Of a stretch of DNA of 64,000 nucleotides, positions 1 to 7,786 are shown piece after piece. Numbering within the stretch: position 1 is the stretch's first letter; the number at the start of each line of letters is the position of its first letter. This DNA comes from Planctomycetota bacterium (GTDB taxonomy: Bacteria > Planctomycetota > UBA1135 > GCA-002686595): positions 1-64,000 of the forward strand of contig SIAI01000009.1 in the NCBI GenBank assembly GCA_009691855.1, written 5' to 3'. The position numbers and the translations under genes are program-made. Below the pieces are notes generated by a model. That model saw nothing but the letters and a program-made list of their open reading frames with translations. It was not told where the DNA came from and ran no database searches.

Positions 1-97
1 GGAACCTGCTGGGCTCGGAGTCTGTCTCAACTCGCCGCGAAACGGGCGAAGTTGGGCGCGCGTGCGTCAATGCACCCTGTCGCTGCTCGCCGCTCTC

Positions 98-126
98 CTG
101 CCCGGCCCGAGGAACGGGCCGGGCAG
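98..126 (+). terminator. Perfect 11-bp hairpin, terminator-like
   Basis: Arms 98-108 (CTGCCCGGCCC) and 116-126 (GGGCCGGGCAG) are perfectly complementary around a 7-nt loop. No T-run follows, so factor-independent termination is not certain. It probably closes a gene that lies to the left of the window. Confidence 0.5.
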
Positions 127-184
127 CGGCTTTCCGGCCGCACTTCTTGCTGCCCGACGCGATCAACACCGAGCAGCTATCTGT

Positions 185-202
185 CTGACGAATAGGTCGG
201 GC
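185..202 (+). repeat. 18-bp direct repeat, copy 1
   Basis: CTGACGAATAGGTCGGGC at 185-202 recurs exactly at 523-540, in the same orientation. The two copies bracket a decayed transposase C-terminus. They are probably relics of the non-coding end of the same kind of insertion sequence. Confidence 0.6.
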
Positions 203-205
203 TAG

Positions 206-396
206 GAGCTGCGCGTACGCCTGGCGAAGACCGACCTCGCGCGTGCCCAGGTCGGCACGCTGCGCGAGAAGCTGATCAAGATCGGCGCGGTCGTGAAGGA
301 GAGCGTGCGCCGCATCGCGCTCTCCTCCCGGCAAGCTACCCGTGGAAGAGTCTGTGGCACGAAGCCGCGCACGGCCTTGGCGCGCTCGTCACGTAG
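206..396 (+). pseudogene. Decayed DDE transposase C-terminus (IS1380-like)
   Basis: Only the C-terminal part of a transposase can be read. From 206 one frame gives TLREKLIKIGAVVKESVRRI, the pattern I associate with the end of IS1380-type transposases. Around 327-333 the reading must shift by two extra bases to continue as SYPWKSLWHEAAHGLGALVT and a stop at 394-396. A stop at 203-205 cuts the frame off upstream, so no start or catalytic region survives. The family assignment comes from remembered C-terminal patterns only. Decay (frameshift plus 5' truncation) is seen directly. Confidence 0.55.
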
Positions 397-522
397 AAGC
401 TCCACAAGGAAACGGACCCGAGAGAACCTGGCGCGCTCGAAGTCTGTCCACTGCCGCTGCGGAACGGCGCAAACCGTCCGTGCGCGCGCGAAGACACACT
501 GACGGAGACCGCAGCTCGCCGC

Positions 523-540
523 CTGACGAATAGGTCGGGC
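523..540 (+). repeat. 18-bp direct repeat, copy 2
   Basis: Second exact copy of the repeat at 185-202, 126 bp after the stop of the transposase remnant. The stretch from 397 to 615 otherwise shows no convincing gene. Confidence 0.6.
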
Positions 541-601
541 AAACGGTTTCAGGGACGCGAGTCGTTCGCGCCCTCTCCAGTGCACGTGTCTCACACCGTG
601 C

Positions 602-607
602 TACCCT
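602..607 (+). promoter_or_regulatory. -10-like box TACCCT before hemW
   Basis: TACCCT ends 8 nt before the ATG at 616. With a normal -10 to start-site distance the transcript would begin at or next to the start codon. The same layout recurs before many genes in this window. No clear -35 box is visible. Confidence 0.35.
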
Positions 608-615
608 CGCCGGCG

Positions 616-1836
616 ATGTCCTTCGCGCCGCGCACGAATCCCGTCCAGCGCGCTCCCGGGCTCCGGCCCGAGCCGGGTACGCCGCTCTACGTGCACGTGC
701 CCTTCTGCGTGGCGAAGTGCACATACTGCGACTTCTACTCGGTCGCGGCCGAAGGTCAGGACCTCCCCGGTGCCCTGGATGCCCTGTTGCTCGAGGCCGA
801 GCGCCGCGCGCCCCCGCGCCCCCGAACGGTGTTCCTCGGCGGGGGAACGCCTTCGTTCTACTCGGTCGATGAGCTCGCGCGTCTGCTGGACGGCCTCGAC
901 CGCTGGAGCCACTTCCGCGCCTCGGCGGAGGAGGTCACGTGCGAATGCAACCCCGAGAGCCTGGACTTTCCCAAAGCTCGCGCGCTCCGCGAGCTGGGCG
1001 TCGACCGCCTTTCGATCGGCTTCCAGAGCCTCGAACAGGGCATCCTGGCCCTGTTCGGGCGCGTCCACGACGCCGAGCAGAGCTTCGCCGCCTTCCACGC
1101 CGCGCGCGAGGCCGGCTTTCAGCGCGTCAGCATCGACCTGATCTACGGGGTCCCCGGTCAAGAGCTCGCCCGCTGGGAAGTCGATCTCGAGCGCGTCCTC
1201 GCCCTGCGCCCGGACCATGTCAGCGCCTACCAACTCACCTACGAGGACGGGACGCCGCTCGCCGCTCAGCTCCAGGCCGGCGCGTTCCAACGCCTCGACG
1301 AGGACCAGGAGCTGGCCTTCTTCGAGGCCACGCGTGGACGCCTCGCTGACGCTGGATACGAGCAATATGAAGTGTCCAACTTCAGCTTGAACGGGCAACA
1401 GTGCAGTCACAACGTCAACTATTGGTCCAACGGCCCCTACCTTGGCATCGGGCCCTCCGCGGTCAGCAAGCTGGCTTCGACGCGCTTCGGAAACGCGCGC
1501 TCGATCACCCCTTGGCGAGCCGCTCTGGCCGCGGGGCGCTTCCCGGCCGCCTGGGAGGAAACACCGGAGCCTTCGGTGCGGCTCGGAGAGACCTGGTGGC
1601 TCGGCCTACGCACCCGGCGGGGCGTCGAGCCGGCCGAGGTGCTGCGCACGGCCGGCTTCGAAGGCTCTGATCCGACCCTGCGGCTGCAGGAAAGTCTGCT
1701 CGAGCTCGGCTTCCTCGAGCAGTCCGCCGGCCGGATGCGCTTGACGGCTCGCGGTTGGCCCGTGGCCGACGCCGTGGCCCGGCGCTTCCTCGAGGCCTGC
1801 GCCGAGCAAACCAGCCCGCGCCTTCCGCGCGAGTAA
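616..1836 (+). CDS. hemW: HemW-like radical SAM protein
   Basis: A 406-residue protein of the HemW/anaerobic coproporphyrinogen oxidase-like radical SAM family. The [4Fe-4S]-binding CVAKCTYCDF motif places cysteines at about residues 31, 35 and 38, followed by GGGTPS and the SIGFQS and LIYGVPGQ stretches typical of the family. HemW proteins bind haem and are thought to act as haem chaperones; they are often mis-annotated as HemN, but the C-terminal part and length here fit HemW. I chose ATG 616 over an in-frame codon at 580 because homologues begin shortly before the PLYVHVPFC segment and a -10-like box sits just upstream. The pyrF gene follows after 67 bp. Confidence 0.88.
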   Translation: MSFAPRTNPVQRAPGLRPEPGTPLYVHVPFCVAKCTYCDFYSVAAEGQDLPGALDALLLEAERRAPPRPRTVFLGGGTPSFYSVDELARLLDGLDRWSHFRASAEEVTCECNPESLDFPKARALRELGVDRLSIGFQSLEQGILALFGRVHDAEQSFAAFHAAREAGFQRVSIDLIYGVPGQELARWEVDLERVLALRPDHVSAYQLTYEDGTPLAAQLQAGAFQRLDEDQELAFFEATRGRLADAGYEQYEVSNFSLNGQQCSHNVNYWSNGPYLGIGPSAVSKLASTRFGNARSITPWRAALAAGRFPAAWEETPEPSVRLGETWWLGLRTRRGVEPAEVLRTAGFEGSDPTLRLQESLLELGFLEQSAGRMRLTARGWPVADAVARRFLEACAEQTSPRLPRE

Positions 1837-1903
1837 GATCGGCCCCTCGGCTCGCCGCCTTCCTCTCGCACGGAGAGGGCGCCGGGCGGGCCGCACGTAC
1901 TCC

Positions 1904-2812
1904 ATGACCTTCGCCGACCGCCTTGACGCCGCCCTCGAGCGCGTGCGCACCCCCGCCCTGGTGGGCATCGATCCCCACCTCGACCTCCTTCCTCCCGCCT
2001 TCGCCGTGGCGCGCGAGGCCCGCGCCCCGCGCGCCGAGCGAGCCGCCGCCGTGGAGACCTTCTGCAAGGAGCTCATTGACCTGGTTTCCGGCACTGTCGC
2101 GGCGGTGAAGCCGCAGTCGGCCTTCTTCGAGGTGCTCGGAGCGGATGGGGCGGTCGCCTGGGAGCGCGTGGTGGCCCACGCGCGGGCCGCGGGGCTACTG
2201 GTGATCGGGGACGTGAAGCGCTCCGACATCGCCTCCACCGCGGCGGCCTATGCGACGGCCTTCCTCGAAGGTCTGCCCGGCACCACCCACGAGCACCTGT
2301 GCGACGCGATCACGCTCAATCCCTATCTGGGGTCCGATTCCCTGGTGCCCTTCGTCGATGCTTGCAAGCGCGCGAACGCGGGCCTGTTCGTCCTGGTGCG
2401 CACGTCCAACGAGAAAAGCGCCGAGTTCCAGGCCCACGGCGAGCCGCGCCTGTGCGAGCGCGTGGCCGACGTCGTGCACGCGCTCGGAGCCGAGCTGGTG
2501 GGCAGCTCCGGCTACTCCTCGATCGGCGCCGTGGTCGGGGCCACGCATCCGGAGGAGCTCGAGCGCCTGCGCCGGCGCATGCCGCGCGCGGTGCTGCTGC
2601 TGCCCGGTTACGGCGCGCAGGGTGCCTCGGCCCGCGACGTGCGCGCTGCGTTCCCCGATGCGCGCAAGCGCTGGCGCGGAGCACTGGTGAACTCCTCGCG
2701 CGGCGTGGCCTTCGCCTGGCGCGAGAAGCAGCACGCGAATAGCAGCTGGCAAGACGCCTCGCGCTTCGCCCTCGAGGCCATGGTCGGCGAGCTGCGCGCC
2801 GCGCTGGACTGA
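1904..2812 (+). CDS. pyrF: Orotidine 5'-phosphate decarboxylase (type 2)
   Basis: A 302-residue enzyme that decarboxylates OMP to UMP, the last step of de novo pyrimidine synthesis, in the cytosol. The sequence shows GIDPHLD near the N-terminus, KPQSAFFE, the catalytic GDVKRSDI motif around residue 105, TLNPYLGSDS, and the phosphate-binding LLPGYGAQG and NSSRGV near the end. The length and the KPQSAFFE form identify the longer type 2 branch found in many Gram-negatives and Actinobacteria. It lies 7 bp before bshC, so the two are probably co-transcribed, although no metabolic link is obvious. Confidence 0.93.
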   Translation: MTFADRLDAALERVRTPALVGIDPHLDLLPPAFAVAREARAPRAERAAAVETFCKELIDLVSGTVAAVKPQSAFFEVLGADGAVAWERVVAHARAAGLLVIGDVKRSDIASTAAAYATAFLEGLPGTTHEHLCDAITLNPYLGSDSLVPFVDACKRANAGLFVLVRTSNEKSAEFQAHGEPRLCERVADVVHALGAELVGSSGYSSIGAVVGATHPEELERLRRRMPRAVLLLPGYGAQGASARDVRAAFPDARKRWRGALVNSSRGVAFAWREKQHANSSWQDASRFALEAMVGELRAALD

Positions 2813-2819
2813 GAGCATC

Positions 2820-4439
2820 GTGACGCTCGAGTTCCAGTATCTCTCCGCGGACATACTCGGCTTGCCCGAGTGGGCCGCGCGTGCGTTGGCCGAGCGGCCG
2901 CGACCCGCGCACCTCGCCGGCCTCGAGCTGCCGCGCGACGTCGAGTCGTTCCCCCGGCCCGACGAACGCCTCGAGGCCGAGGAGCGCGCCGAGCTCGCAG
3001 CCACGCTGGAGGCCGAGCTCGCGCAGCACCAGCCGCACGTCGCCGTGCTCGAGTCCGTGCGCGCCCTGCGCGCGCGTGGCGCGTTCGTGGTCGTCGCCGG
3101 ACAGCAGCCCGCGCTGATCGGCGGACCGCTGTACGACCTGTACAAGGCGCTGCACGTCGTCGCGCTCGCGCGCCGACTGTCGCAGCGCTGGGAGGCGCCC
3201 GTGGTGCCGCTGTTCTGGAACCACGCCGACGACCACGACATCCAGGAGGTCCACCATCTGTGGATCCAGAACCCGAACCTCGACCTGCGCAAGGTCGGCT
3301 TGGCGGGCATGTCGTCGGGACGCACGCTGCTCTCGCGCATGGTGTTCGACGAGACGCGCCACCAGCTCGGCACGCTGTCCGAGCTCCTGCGCCAGAACCT
3401 GTGGGAGGGTCCCGAGCAGGCGCGCGCGCTCGAGCTCTTCGTGCCGCGTGATGGCGAGAGCTTCTCGGGCGCCTTCACGCGCACGCTGCTGGCGCTGACC
3501 GGACACCTCGGGCTGGTCGTGCTCGAACCCCAATGGATCCGTCCGTCGCTGTCGCGCGCGCTGGCGCAGCTGGTGTCGCGCGAGCTCGAGCCCGCGCTGA
3601 CCGCGGGCGCGGACGGCGTGCGTGCCCAGGGCCGCGTGCCAGCGATCGAACCCCGGGAGGCGGCGCTCGTCTTCCGCCACGAAGAGGGCAAGCGTCACGC
3701 GCTGCGCCTGGCCGATGGCCTGTACCGCTTCGACGGCGAGTCCGGCGCGCGCACCGCGGCCGAGCTCGCGGCCGAGATCGTGCAGCAACCGTTGGATTGG
3801 TCGGCCGGCGCGCTGCTGCGCCCGCTGGTGCAGGATCTCGTGCTGCCCGTCGCGGCCTACGTCGGCGGCTGGGGTGAGCTCGCCTACCACGCGCAGCTCG
3901 GTCCGCTGCGCAGCGCCGTCGATGCGCCGCACACGCCGTTCGTGCCACGCGTGTCGGCCACGCTGGTGGACGGCGGGTCGCGCGAGTCGCTCGCGAAGCT
4001 CGGACTCGAGGTGCGCGACGTGTTGCTCGCGCGCGGCAAGATCGAGCCCGAGGTCAGCGCCTCGGCCTCGCCTGCGGTGGCCACGGAGCTGCGTGCGTTC
4101 GCGCGGCGCGCCGCGAGCGAGCTCGTCGCCTTGCGTGAGGACGTGGCCGTGCTCGATCGTGGGCTCGCCGAGCAGGTCAAGCGCACCGCCGGCCAGATCG
4201 AGGATCTGATCGGCAAGCTCGCGGCCAAGCTCGAGCGCGTGCAAGCCAACAGCTCCGGCAGCGGCCGCCGTCACTACCGGCGCTTGACCAACGGGCTCTA
4301 CCCTAACGAGCTGCCGCAGGAGCGCGTGCGCGGCACGCTGGAGTTCGTCGCGCGCTACGGCACCGGCTGGATCGACGAGCTCCTCGCGGGCATCGATCCG
4401 CTGCCGACCGAGCACCTCGTCGCCACCTTCCCGGACTGA
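2820..4439 (+). CDS. bshC: Putative cysteine ligase BshC (bacillithiol synthesis)
   Basis: A 539-residue protein of the BshC family, which is thought to add cysteine to GlcN-malate in the last step of bacillithiol synthesis. Family landmarks visible are VVAGQQPALIGGPLYDLYKA (about residues 90-110), the NHADDHDIQEV segment near 138 and, near 335-360, LRPLVQDLVLP followed by AYVGGWGELAYHAQ. Length matches the usual ~540 residues. It is 7 bp after pyrF and 5 bp before bshB1, clearly one operon. A bshA homologue lies 3.3 kb downstream, so the whole dedicated pathway is in this window. Confidence 0.92.
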   Translation: MTLEFQYLSADILGLPEWAARALAERPRPAHLAGLELPRDVESFPRPDERLEAEERAELAATLEAELAQHQPHVAVLESVRALRARGAFVVVAGQQPALIGGPLYDLYKALHVVALARRLSQRWEAPVVPLFWNHADDHDIQEVHHLWIQNPNLDLRKVGLAGMSSGRTLLSRMVFDETRHQLGTLSELLRQNLWEGPEQARALELFVPRDGESFSGAFTRTLLALTGHLGLVVLEPQWIRPSLSRALAQLVSRELEPALTAGADGVRAQGRVPAIEPREAALVFRHEEGKRHALRLADGLYRFDGESGARTAAELAAEIVQQPLDWSAGALLRPLVQDLVLPVAAYVGGWGELAYHAQLGPLRSAVDAPHTPFVPRVSATLVDGGSRESLAKLGLEVRDVLLARGKIEPEVSASASPAVATELRAFARRAASELVALREDVAVLDRGLAEQVKRTAGQIEDLIGKLAAKLERVQANSSGSGRRHYRRLTNGLYPNELPQERVRGTLEFVARYGTGWIDELLAGIDPLPTEHLVATFPD

Positions 4440-4444
4440 CAGAC

Positions 4445-5158
4445 ATGCCCCTCGACCTGCTCGTCATCGCCGCCCATCCCGACGACGCCGAGATCTCGTT
4501 CGGCGGGACGATCCTCAAGCTGAGCGCGGCGGGCAAGCGCGTCGGCGTGCTCGACCTCACGCGCGGCGAGATGGGCACGCGCGGCTCGCAGACCACGCGC
4601 GCCGCCGAGGTCGCGGCCGCGAATCGCATCCTGAACCTCGCCTGGCGCGACAACCTCGAGTTCCCTGATTCGCGCATCGTGGCCGACGTGGCGAACCGCG
4701 AGCGCCTCGCGCGCGTGCTGCGCGAGCAGGCGCCGCGCATCGTCTGCGCACAACACACCGAAGACTTGCATCCCGACCACGCGGCCTGCGGGACGCTCGC
4801 GCGCGAGGCCTGGTACCTCGCGGGCCTGGCGCGCATCGCCGAGCGCGACGGCGGCGGCCCGGCGCGCCGGCCGCGCTTCCTCTTCCACTACATGGGCCAC
4901 GTGCCGTTCGAGCCCACGCTGGTGGTGGACGTGAGCGCCGTCTGGGCGCGCAAGGTCGAGCTGGTGCGCTGCTACGCATCGCAGCTCGCGCCGCGCGAGG
5001 CGGGCGACCACGGCCAGCACCTCCTGTTCGGCGCGGACATCCTGAGTCGCGCCGAGACCCGCGCGCGCTACTACGGCGAACGCATCGGCGTGCAGTACGG
5101 CGAACCGCTGCTGCACCGCGGCCCCCTGCCCTCGGAGGCCCTGGCGGGGCTCCTGTGA
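4445..5158 (+). CDS. bshB1: Bacillithiol biosynthesis deacetylase BshB1
   Basis: A 237-residue PIG-L/LmbE-type zinc deacetylase. It should convert GlcNAc-malate to GlcN-malate, the second step of bacillithiol synthesis. The metal-binding AHPDDAE motif is at about residues 10-16, and a second histidine pair occurs in EDLHPDHAA near 105. Other family stretches are DLTRGEMGTRG and the FHYMGH segment near residue 155. Adjacent to bshC with a 5-bp gap, which strongly supports the bacillithiol role over other PIG-L enzymes (mycothiol or chitooligosaccharide deacetylases). Confidence 0.93.
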   Translation: MPLDLLVIAAHPDDAEISFGGTILKLSAAGKRVGVLDLTRGEMGTRGSQTTRAAEVAAANRILNLAWRDNLEFPDSRIVADVANRERLARVLREQAPRIVCAQHTEDLHPDHAACGTLAREAWYLAGLARIAERDGGGPARRPRFLFHYMGHVPFEPTLVVDVSAVWARKVELVRCYASQLAPREAGDHGQHLLFGADILSRAETRARYYGERIGVQYGEPLLHRGPLPSEALAGLL

Positions 5159-5191
5159 GCGCGTCGGCGTCACCGCCCACGCCGAGCCGGG

Positions 5192-5197
5192 TAGGAT
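5192..5197 (+). promoter_or_regulatory. -10-like box TAGGAT before the tonB-like gene
   Basis: TAGGAT lies 11 nt before ATG 5209, the same short-leader layout as at several other genes here. It supports 5209 as the start and would allow expression independent of bshB1. Confidence 0.3.
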
Positions 5198-5208
5198 GCG
5201 AGACGAGT

Positions 5209-6054
5209 ATGCCCACGACCCGCGTCCTGCGCTGGTGCCGGACCTCCGGCCCGCTGTCAGCGGCCCTGCTGCTGCACGCGGCGTTCCTGGGCGCGGCAGC
5301 GCTGGCGACGTTCGCTGTGCTGCCGCAGCACGATGAGGAATTCGGCACGATCGCCTTGGCGCTGGCCAAGCACCGTCCAGACGAGCGCCGGCGCGCGCCG
5401 GAAGCGCCGCGCTTCGCCGAGCTCGAAACGCGGGTGGTCGAATCCGTTGACGACGACTTCGACGAGGCCGAGCTCGTCGAGGCGCGCGTCTGGACTGCGC
5501 CCGCGGGGGAAGAGGTCGCACCCGCGCGCGCGCCCCTTCCGCAGGTGGCGCTCGACCTTGCGCCGCCCGACTTCTCGAGTCTCGCCTTTTCCGCCTTCGG
5601 CGGCGGGACTTCGGCCAGCGGGGACGCGGGCGCCGCGAGCGGCGGGCTCGGCGCTGTCGCGGCGGCTGGAGGCGGCAGCCGCGCGGCTGGAGCGCCGGGT
5701 GGGGGCGGAGAGGGTCAAACGGGCTTCGGGACCGGAAGCGGCCAGGCCGCGCTCACCGGGGAAGCCGCCGCGCCCCGCGCTCGCGTGCGCGGGGCCACGC
5801 CGATCGACAAGCCCACGCCCATCTACCCGAAGCTCTCCCGCCGCACCGGCGAGGAGGGCAGCGTGCTGTGCCGGCTGCACCTCTCCGCGACCGGGGCCGT
5901 GCTCGAGGTCGAGGTCGTCGAGTCGAGCGGCTTTGTGCGTCTCGACGAGGCCGCGCGTGAAATGCTCGGCCGCTGGCGCTTCGAGCCCGAGCTCGTGGAC
6001 GGGCGTGCCGTGGCCACGACCTGGCTGCACAAGGTGACCTTCCAGCTGGAGTGA
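5209..6054 (+). CDS. TonB-like energy transducer
   Basis: A 281-residue protein with an N-terminal membrane anchor (about residues 16-37), a charged and Ala/Gly-rich periplasmic linker, and a C-terminal TonB-type domain (about residues 195-281) containing the YPKLSRRTGEEGSV stretch and LGRWRFEPE. TonB proteins couple the inner-membrane proton gradient to outer-membrane receptors, so an outer membrane is implied. ExbB/ExbD and a receptor are not next to it. Start: ATG 5209 follows a -10-like TAGGAT. An alternative GTG at 5155 overlaps the bshB1 stop (GTGA) and would add 18 residues. The low-complexity Gly-rich linker is longer than in enterobacterial TonB. Confidence 0.8.
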   Translation: MPTTRVLRWCRTSGPLSAALLLHAAFLGAAALATFAVLPQHDEEFGTIALALAKHRPDERRRAPEAPRFAELETRVVESVDDDFDEAELVEARVWTAPAGEEVAPARAPLPQVALDLAPPDFSSLAFSAFGGGTSASGDAGAASGGLGAVAAAGGGSRAAGAPGGGGEGQTGFGTGSGQAALTGEAAAPRARVRGATPIDKPTPIYPKLSRRTGEEGSVLCRLHLSATGAVLEVEVVESSGFVRLDEAAREMLGRWRFEPELVDGRAVATTWLHKVTFQLE

Positions 6055-6098
6055 GGCCGCGGCCGCGCTCGGTGCGCGGGAGCGCTGGCGTGGAGGCG

Positions 6099-6108
6099 TT
6101 GTGGACAA
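6099..6108 (+). promoter_or_regulatory. DnaA-box-like TTGTGGACAA in the parA leader
   Basis: TGTGGACAA (6100-6108) differs at one position from TGTGGATAA, the reverse of the E. coli DnaA box. It sits inside GTTGTGGACAAC (6098-6109), a 5-bp inverted repeat with a 2-bp centre. Related GTGGAGAAC and CTGTGGAG strings recur before 6210. It could be a DnaA or partition-protein site; this is inference. Confidence 0.35.
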
Positions 6109-6228
6109 CCTGTTCATAGCTCCATCCAAGTGGTGGAAATCCTCGCGGAGAACCTCGCCCACCCTCCACAGCCGTGCACATTCCGCGCGGAGCCCCGAGT
6201 GGAGAACCTGTGGAGGACTCGCTCCCGC

Positions 6229-6234
6229 TACAAT
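6229..6234 (+). promoter_or_regulatory. -10 box TACAAT before parA
   Basis: TACAAT is close to the TATAAT consensus and ends 10 nt before ATG 6245, implying a leaderless or near-leaderless parA transcript. It also supports 6245 as the start over the longer frame beginning at 6101. Confidence 0.5.
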
Positions 6235-6244
6235 TGCCGGCTCG

Positions 6245-7786
6245 ATGAGGCGCATCGCGCTGATCAACCAGAAGGGCGGGGTCGGCAAGACCACGGCCAC
6301 CGTCAATCTCGGGGCTGCGCTCGCGCTGGCGGGCAAGCGCGTGGTCGTCGTGGACCTCGATCCGCAGGCGAACCTGACGCTGTTCCTCGGGGTCGAGCTG
6401 GCACCCGACGCGCCCTCCAGCTATCGCGTGCTCACCGGCGAGGCTTCCTTCGGCGCGGCGCTGCGGGCCACGAGCACGCCCAACCTGCGCCTGTTGCCAA
6501 CCGACATCCACCTCTCGGGCGCGGAGCTCGAGCTGTCCTCGACCCAGGGCCGCGAGAAGCTGTTCCGCGCCGCGCTGGACGGCTGGGTCGCCGAACACAA
6601 GAAGACTCATCGCGGCGAAGAGCCCGCGGACTACGTGCTCTTCGATTGCCCGCCGAGCCTCGGGCTCCTGTCGCTGAACGCGCTCGCCGCCGCGGACGAG
6701 GTGTTCCTCGTGGTGCAGACGCAGTTCCTGGCGCTGCAGGGCATGAGCAAGCTGGTCGAGGTCATCGAGCTCGTGAAGCAGCGCCTGCATCCCGGCCTGA
6801 AGCTCTCCGGCATCGTGCCCTGCATGTACGACAGCCGCATGCGCCTCGCGCGCGAGGTCCTGGCCGAGCTGCGGCGCTACTTCCCCGCACAGGTCTTCCG
6901 CACGCCGATCAGCGCCAACGTGAAGCTCGCCGAGTCGCCGAGCTTCGCCAAGACGATCTTCGAGTACGCGCCCGATTCGATCGGCGCGCGCGACTTCGCC
7001 TCGCTGTCGCACGAAGTCCTGACGCAGGAAGTCCTCGCGCGCACGCCGGCCGAGCCCGAGCCCGCGCGCAAGAAGCTCGACCTCGGCGAGGCCCTGCGCG
7101 GCGCGAGCCACGGGGCCGCGCGCGCGCTCACCTCGCCGCCGGAGGTCCCCGCGCGCCTGGCGCCGAGCACACGTGAAGCTGCCAAGCCCGCGGCCTTTGC
7201 CGCGAGCGCGCTGACTCCCGCCGTGCGCACGCCGGTCGCCAAGAGAGTCGAGCCGGTGCGAGTTGTCCCGGTTGCGCCGCACCCGGTGCCTCCCGTCGCG
7301 GCTGCGCCATCCAAGCGCACGCCAGCACCCGCCGCGGCACCCGTTGCGCCGGTCGCCGCTCCCGCGCCGGCCGCCAAGGCCAAGAAAGTCGTCCCCGTGA
7401 CACGTGTCGAGCCGGCACGCGCTCCCCTGAGTCCAACCGCCACACGAGTGACGCCACCGGTTGAGAAGACCATCGTGCCCGCCGTGACGACGCCAGCGCG
7501 CAAGTGCGAGCCGACGACGCCCGCAGCGACCACTCCGCCGCCTGCCAAGAAAGCTGGGGCTCCGCTTGTCCCGGCGCCCACGGCTGCGCCGGCTCCGCGC
7601 GCCCATCCGCTGGCGCCGAAGGCCGCGATGCGCGACTCGGTGGCGCCTGCGCGCCCGGCGTCCACGAAACTCGAGCCCCGGCGCGAGCCCCCGGCACCGC
7701 CCGCCCTGGCCGCTTCTCCCGCAACGGAGGCCAAGCCGGAGGGTGGCGCGCGGCGTCCGCGCTCCAAGCCGGGGGCGTCCGGATGA
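6245..7786 (+). CDS. parA: ParA/Soj-type ATPase with long Ala/Pro-rich tail
   Basis: A 513-residue protein. Residues 1-260 are a ParA/Soj ATPase: deviant Walker A QKGGVGKTT (about 9-17), VVVDLDPQANLT and FDCPPSLGLLSLNA (Walker B region near 135). These ATPases drive chromosome or plasmid segregation. Residues ~265-513 are a low-complexity Ala/Pro/Lys-rich tail, unusual for the family, perhaps a disordered DNA- or partner-binding arm. No parB follows: the next gene is bshA, whose ATG overlaps the parA stop (ATGA). Position 2.6 kb upstream of dnaA fits a chromosomal Soj role. A MinD- or MipZ-like role is less likely from the motifs. Confidence 0.87.
   Translation: MRRIALINQKGGVGKTTATVNLGAALALAGKRVVVVDLDPQANLTLFLGVELAPDAPSSYRVLTGEASFGAALRATSTPNLRLLPTDIHLSGAELELSSTQGREKLFRAALDGWVAEHKKTHRGEEPADYVLFDCPPSLGLLSLNALAAADEVFLVVQTQFLALQGMSKLVEVIELVKQRLHPGLKLSGIVPCMYDSRMRLAREVLAELRRYFPAQVFRTPISANVKLAESPSFAKTIFEYAPDSIGARDFASLSHEVLTQEVLARTPAEPEPARKKLDLGEALRGASHGAARALTSPPEVPARLAPSTREAAKPAAFAASALTPAVRTPVAKRVEPVRVVPVAPHPVPPVAAAPSKRTPAPAAAPVAPVAAPAPAAKAKKVVPVTRVEPARAPLSPTATRVTPPVEKTIVPAVTTPARKCEPTTPAATTPPPAKKAGAPLVPAPTAAPAPRAHPLAPKAAMRDSVAPARPASTKLEPRREPPAPPALAASPATEAKPEGGARRPRSKPGASG

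Noticed and set aside
202-594. Several overlapping open frames around the transposase remnant
   Set aside because: All are Arg/Ser-rich shadows; only the frameshifted transposase reading is protein-like.
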